Source of the DNA: Hyunsoonleella pacifica
GTDB lineage: Bacteria; Bacteroidota; Bacteroidia; Flavobacteriales; Flavobacteriaceae
DNA length: 64,000 bases
Assembly (NCBI RefSeq): GCF_004310335.1
Contig: NZ_SIRS01000005.1
Span: forward strand, 248,001 to 312,000
Direction of reading: 5' to 3'
Shown here piece after piece: positions 61,400-64,000 of this stretch (position 1 is the first letter of the stretch; each line of letters begins with the position of its first letter). Both the position numbers and the translations under genes were made by a program. Under the pieces are notes generated by a model. That model was not told the DNA's origin. It was given only the letters and a program-made list of their open reading frames with translations, and made no database searches.

Positions 61400-62522
61400 T
61401 GTTCTTATCACTTTCTACAGCAGCATAAATAAATTTCATGCCACGTACACCATCTGTAATGGTCGGATAATCTGGATTTTCAATAGTTTTTCCTTCATTT
61501 ACCGCAGATAAGTGCAATGCAAAATTTTTATATATCGTAGCAAAGGCTTCTAGATAACCTTCGGGATGACCTGCTGGAATTCTACAGACCGCCAAAGCCT
61601 CGTCGTGCAAACCGTTACCGTTTGGTGTATAAATTGTTTTAGGTGCTTCCAGCCAGCGCGCTGTTAATTCATTTGGGTTTTCTTGATACCATTCTATACT
61701 CCCTTTTGTTCCATATACTTTAATTCCCAAATTGTTTTCTTCGCCCAGTGCTATTTGCGAAATAGAAATCGTGCCTTTCGCACCATTCTCCATACGTATC
61801 AACATATTGCCATCATCATCCAAAACCCTGCCTTCTCCAAAGCGTCCTAAATCGGCTGCAATTTCTTCGATTTTTAAGCCTGTAACGTATTCTATCAAGT
61901 TTTCAGCATGCGTACCAATATCTCCTAAAGCACCTCCAATTCCCGAACGTTTAGGATCTACCCGCCATGCGGCTTGTTTTTGTTCGGTTTTTTCTAATGA
62001 TGTAGATAACCATCCTTGCAAATATTGCGCTTGTATTTTTCTAATGGTACCCAATTCGCCTTTAGCCACCATAGCTTTAGCTTGTTTTACCATAGAATTT
62101 CCCGTGTAATTATGGGTTAGTGCAAATAATTTTCCGCTTTTAGCAACTACGTCTTGTAATGCTTCAGCCTCATCTAAAGTTAAGGTTACAGGCTTATCGC
62201 ACACCACATGAAAACCATTCTCTAAAGCTAGTTTTGCTGGTGGAAAATGCATGTGATTAGGCGTTACGATGACTACAAAGTCCATTCTAACATCTTCAGG
62301 GAGTGCTTTCTCCTTTACAATCATTTCTTCAAATGTTCCATAGCATCTTGTTTCGTCTAGACCTAATGCTATCCCAGAGGTTATCGATTTTTCGGCAGTA
62401 CTACTAAACGCACCGCACACCAACTCAATCATGCCATCAATGGCTGCAGCTTTTCTATGCACATCGCCGATAAAAGAGCCTGTACCACCGCCGACCATTC
62501 CCATTCTTAATTTTTTACTCAT
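61377..62522 (-). CDS. Gfo/Idh/MocA-family oxidoreductase
   Basis: 381 aa, no signal peptide. NAD(P)-binding Rossmann motif MGMVGGGTGSFIGDVHRKAA at the N-terminus, FVVIVTPNHMH near 83, CDKPVTLTLDEAEAL near 108 (the EKP-type motif, here DKP) and the substrate-domain GGALGDIGTHAENLIEYV near 196 with the catalytic His region. Probable sugar or inositol dehydrogenase acting at C3, in a cluster with DUF1080 and TIM-barrel proteins. It starts 7 nt after the MFS stop. Confidence 0.9.
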   Translation of the reverse strand: MSKKLRMGMVGGGTGSFIGDVHRKAAAIDGMIELVCGAFSSTAEKSITSGIALGLDETRCYGTFEEMIVKEKALPEDVRMDFVVIVTPNHMHFPPAKLALENGFHVVCDKPVTLTLDEAEALQDVVAKSGKLFALTHNYTGNSMVKQAKAMVAKGELGTIRKIQAQYLQGWLSTSLEKTEQKQAAWRVDPKRSGIGGALGDIGTHAENLIEYVTGLKIEEIAADLGRFGEGRVLDDDGNMLIRMENGAKGTISISQIALGEENNLGIKVYGTKGSIEWYQENPNELTARWLEAPKTIYTPNGNGLHDEALAVCRIPAGHPEGYLEAFATIYKNFALHLSAVNEGKTIENPDYPTITDGVRGMKFIYAAVESDKNNANWTKI

Positions 62523-62529
62523 AAATAAT

Positions 62530-63720
62530 TTATACTTCTGAAGTTTGATATTTTTTTCTCATATAAATATGCAATCCCAAAAATGCCACAATTAAAATAG
62601 CTGGTAAAATAGACATAGTCCGCAATGCTTCTGCAGCATTAGCATCATCCATAAGTTTTCCCATAATTGGCAAAACTAAAGATACCGAAAACATGCCCGC
62701 ACCTCCCATAATAGAAAGTCCCAACGCACCTGTTTCTGGTAAATATTCTGCCACAAACCCTAACATAGTTGGCCAAAAGAATGTGACCCCTATAGCAAAA
62801 ACCGCCGCTGCTACAAAGGTCATTCCGCCACTTGTAATGGTTAACAACCATAAGCCAATAAAGGTAAAAATAGCGGAATACAATAACATCCCCGAAGGAC
62901 TTAACTTATGCACCACTTGCCCTGCAAAAAGTCGCCCCAAAGCCATAATACCATTAATAAATGCCAACACCAATAACGGTGCGGTTACCGATTCTTTTAA
63001 TAAGGATTCTATACGCTGCGTAGTCCCTAATTCTGAAGCGGCCGTTAAAAACATACACGCTACCATAAATAAAAACAAAGGCTTTAAGACACTGGAGAAC
63101 ATTTTTTTATTACTAATACCCATTTGCACACGTTCAGTAACGGGAATCTTTTGCCCCCAAAACAACAAACCATAGATAATAAGTGGAATGAATAAAGTCC
63201 CTACCATAACTTGCCAGCTTTCAAAACCTAAAAAACTTAAATCTAATTTATCCATAACTAACCAGCCCACAAGCGCACCAATTACAATACCTCCAGGAAA
63301 CCATACATGAAACCGGTTTAGCATTTTGGTTTTTTCGTCCAGATACATTGACGCCACCATAGGATTTAAAGCCGCCTCTACAAAACCATTACCTATACCT
63401 ATAAATAAGGTTGCTATAAATAGTGAGGTCATGGAATCTGCTAATAAAGTCAATACGATTCCAACAGCGTGGGTTACAAACGCCATCCACGTAATTTTTT
63501 TAATTCCCAATAAATCCACCAAAGGTCCACCAATAATCATGGCGATGGTAAACCCAAAAAAGGCTGGTGCAAAGGCATAACCTATTTGCTCTAGTGTTAA
63601 GCCTACGCCTTCTGGTCCAAACACCGTTTCTAATCTTGCCCTAATAGCAAAGGTCATGGCAGTCGTAATTAAAGCCAAACAACTCCCGAGGAATAACCTG
63701 TTCTTATTAATCGTTTCCAT
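62530..63720 (-). CDS. MFS sugar transporter
   Basis: 396 aa with twelve hydrophobic segments. Inner-membrane major facilitator, with conserved loop GGPLVDLLGIKKITWMAF after helix 2 and a Gly/Pro-rich second half (GVTFFWPTMLGFVAEYLPETGALG). It resembles the FucP/NHS-like sugar or nucleoside importers found with Gfo/Idh genes. It probably brings the cluster's sugar or keto-sugar into the cytoplasm. 26 nt after the next TIM-barrel gene. Confidence 0.88.
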   Translation of the reverse strand: METINKNRLFLGSCLALITTAMTFAIRARLETVFGPEGVGLTLEQIGYAFAPAFFGFTIAMIIGGPLVDLLGIKKITWMAFVTHAVGIVLTLLADSMTSLFIATLFIGIGNGFVEAALNPMVASMYLDEKTKMLNRFHVWFPGGIVIGALVGWLVMDKLDLSFLGFESWQVMVGTLFIPLIIYGLLFWGQKIPVTERVQMGISNKKMFSSVLKPLFLFMVACMFLTAASELGTTQRIESLLKESVTAPLLVLAFINGIMALGRLFAGQVVHKLSPSGMLLYSAIFTFIGLWLLTITSGGMTFVAAAVFAIGVTFFWPTMLGFVAEYLPETGALGLSIMGGAGMFSVSLVLPIMGKLMDDANAAEALRTMSILPAILIVAFLGLHIYMRKKYQTSEV

Positions 63721-63746
63721 TTATATTTAGTTTGGTTAGTTGTGTT

Positions 63747-64000
63747 TTAAGCAAGTTGTTTCCCTACTTTCTTTAGCAAGTCTCGCGTTGCAGTAATACC
63801 TGCTTCTTCAGTCATACCACGGCCTTCAAACTCAATACCCACAAAGCCAGTATACCCAACTTCCTTAACTAGCTTCATTAATCTTAAATAGTCTAGTTTC
63901 GTTTCGTTTCCTTCAGCATCAAAATGATATGATTTTGCACTTACTGCTTTTGCAAACGGCAATAGTTCTTTCACGCCTTTATAAGTATCATAGGCCTCCA
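63747..64000 (-). CDS. Sugar phosphate isomerase/epimerase TIM-barrel protein, C-terminal part (5' end outside the window)
   Basis: At least 84 codons in an open frame that continues past the window edge (upstream residues EAYDTYKG before VKELLPFAKAVSAKSYHF). The final third of an AP-endonuclease-2-like TIM barrel: AKSYHFDAEGNETKLDY and GFVGIEFEGRGMTEEAGI carry the last metal ligand region. A GTG at 63972-63974 is an internal valine codon and not a start. First visible gene of the Gfo/Idh cluster. Confidence 0.8.
   Translation of the reverse strand, partial: EAYDTYKGVKELLPFAKAVSAKSYHFDAEGNETKLDYLRLMKLVKEVGYTGFVGIEFEGRGMTEEAGITATRDLLKKVGKQLA

Noticed and set aside
63972-63974. GTG as start of a 75-aa protein at the right edge
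   Set aside because: The open frame continues upstream to the window edge with TIM-barrel-like residues, so the codon is an internal valine.

Overview
The window is chromosomal DNA from a marine-type member of the Bacteroidota, most likely a Flavobacteriaceae species. The evidence is AT-rich sequence with dense gene packing, SusC/SusD pairs, a type IX secretion C-terminal domain, many lipobox lipoproteins, a PL7 alginate lyase, promoters of the TTG-N17-20-TAnnTTTG type, and an arg/pro operon ordered as in Bacteroidetes. I saw no rRNA, tRNA, CRISPR array, prophage or intact insertion sequence.

Layout. (1) 1-4.0 kb, minus strand: sulfate assimilation (start of sulfite reductase, cysN, cysD, cysH, a DUF2061 membrane protein) with an Rrf2 regulator upstream and a visible promoter/operator. 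(2) 4.0-6.7 kb: a POTRA outer-membrane barrel protein and a lipoprotein PL7 alginate lyase whose promoter carries a perfect 24-bp palindrome. (3) 6.7-14.1 kb, minus: a methionine operon headed by a SAM-I (S-box) riboswitch, in the order metY, a trifunctional metX-aspartokinase-homoserine dehydrogenase fusion, a DUF4145 protein, metZ. (4) 14.3-16.5 kb, plus: a DUF2975/HTH regulator pair and an aspartyl-protease-like lipoprotein. (5) 16.9-21.1 kb: a helical-repeat protein (minus), then leuA and leuB (plus). (6) 21.1-46.3 kb: an alpha-glucan (starch/glycogen/maltodextrin) utilisation locus. A minus-strand operon (MFS transporter, pgmB, GH65, GH97, three GH13 lipoproteins) and a LacI regulator face a plus-strand operon (susC, susD, two SusE/F-like binding lipoproteins, a secreted multidomain GH13 and a small lipoprotein). 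(7) 46.3-58.9 kb, minus: one long arginine/proline biosynthesis operon (GNAT, argG, argC, proC, argD, proA, NTF2-like, proB, GNAT, argF', argB, argE-like, argH) behind a structured 5' leader with a small ORF. (8) 58.9-64 kb, minus: a catabolic cluster (TIM-barrel isomerase, MFS, Gfo/Idh oxidoreductase, small lipoprotein, TIM-barrel, DUF1080) resembling 3-keto-glycoside degradation loci.

How it works together. Sulfide from region 1 feeds the sulfhydrylases of region 3. In region 6, outer-membrane SusCD-type uptake and surface or secreted amylases produce maltodextrins, periplasmic GH13/GH97 enzymes trim them, and the MFS, GH65 and PgmB route takes maltose to glucose 6-phosphate. In region 7 the residue at the known specificity position of the transcarbamylase is Ala, which predicts succinylated rather than acetylated arginine intermediates.

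Intergenic gaps are unusually rich in short dispersed repeats. One family (palindromic CCTCCCC...GGGGAGG ends) lies directly upstream of at least five start codons and twice frames a second repeat as a composite, MITE-like unit. The observations I would look at first are the arg leader ORF ending Arg-Pro-stop, the SAM-controlled fusion gene, the succinyl-type transcarbamylase signature and the start-codon-proximal repeats.
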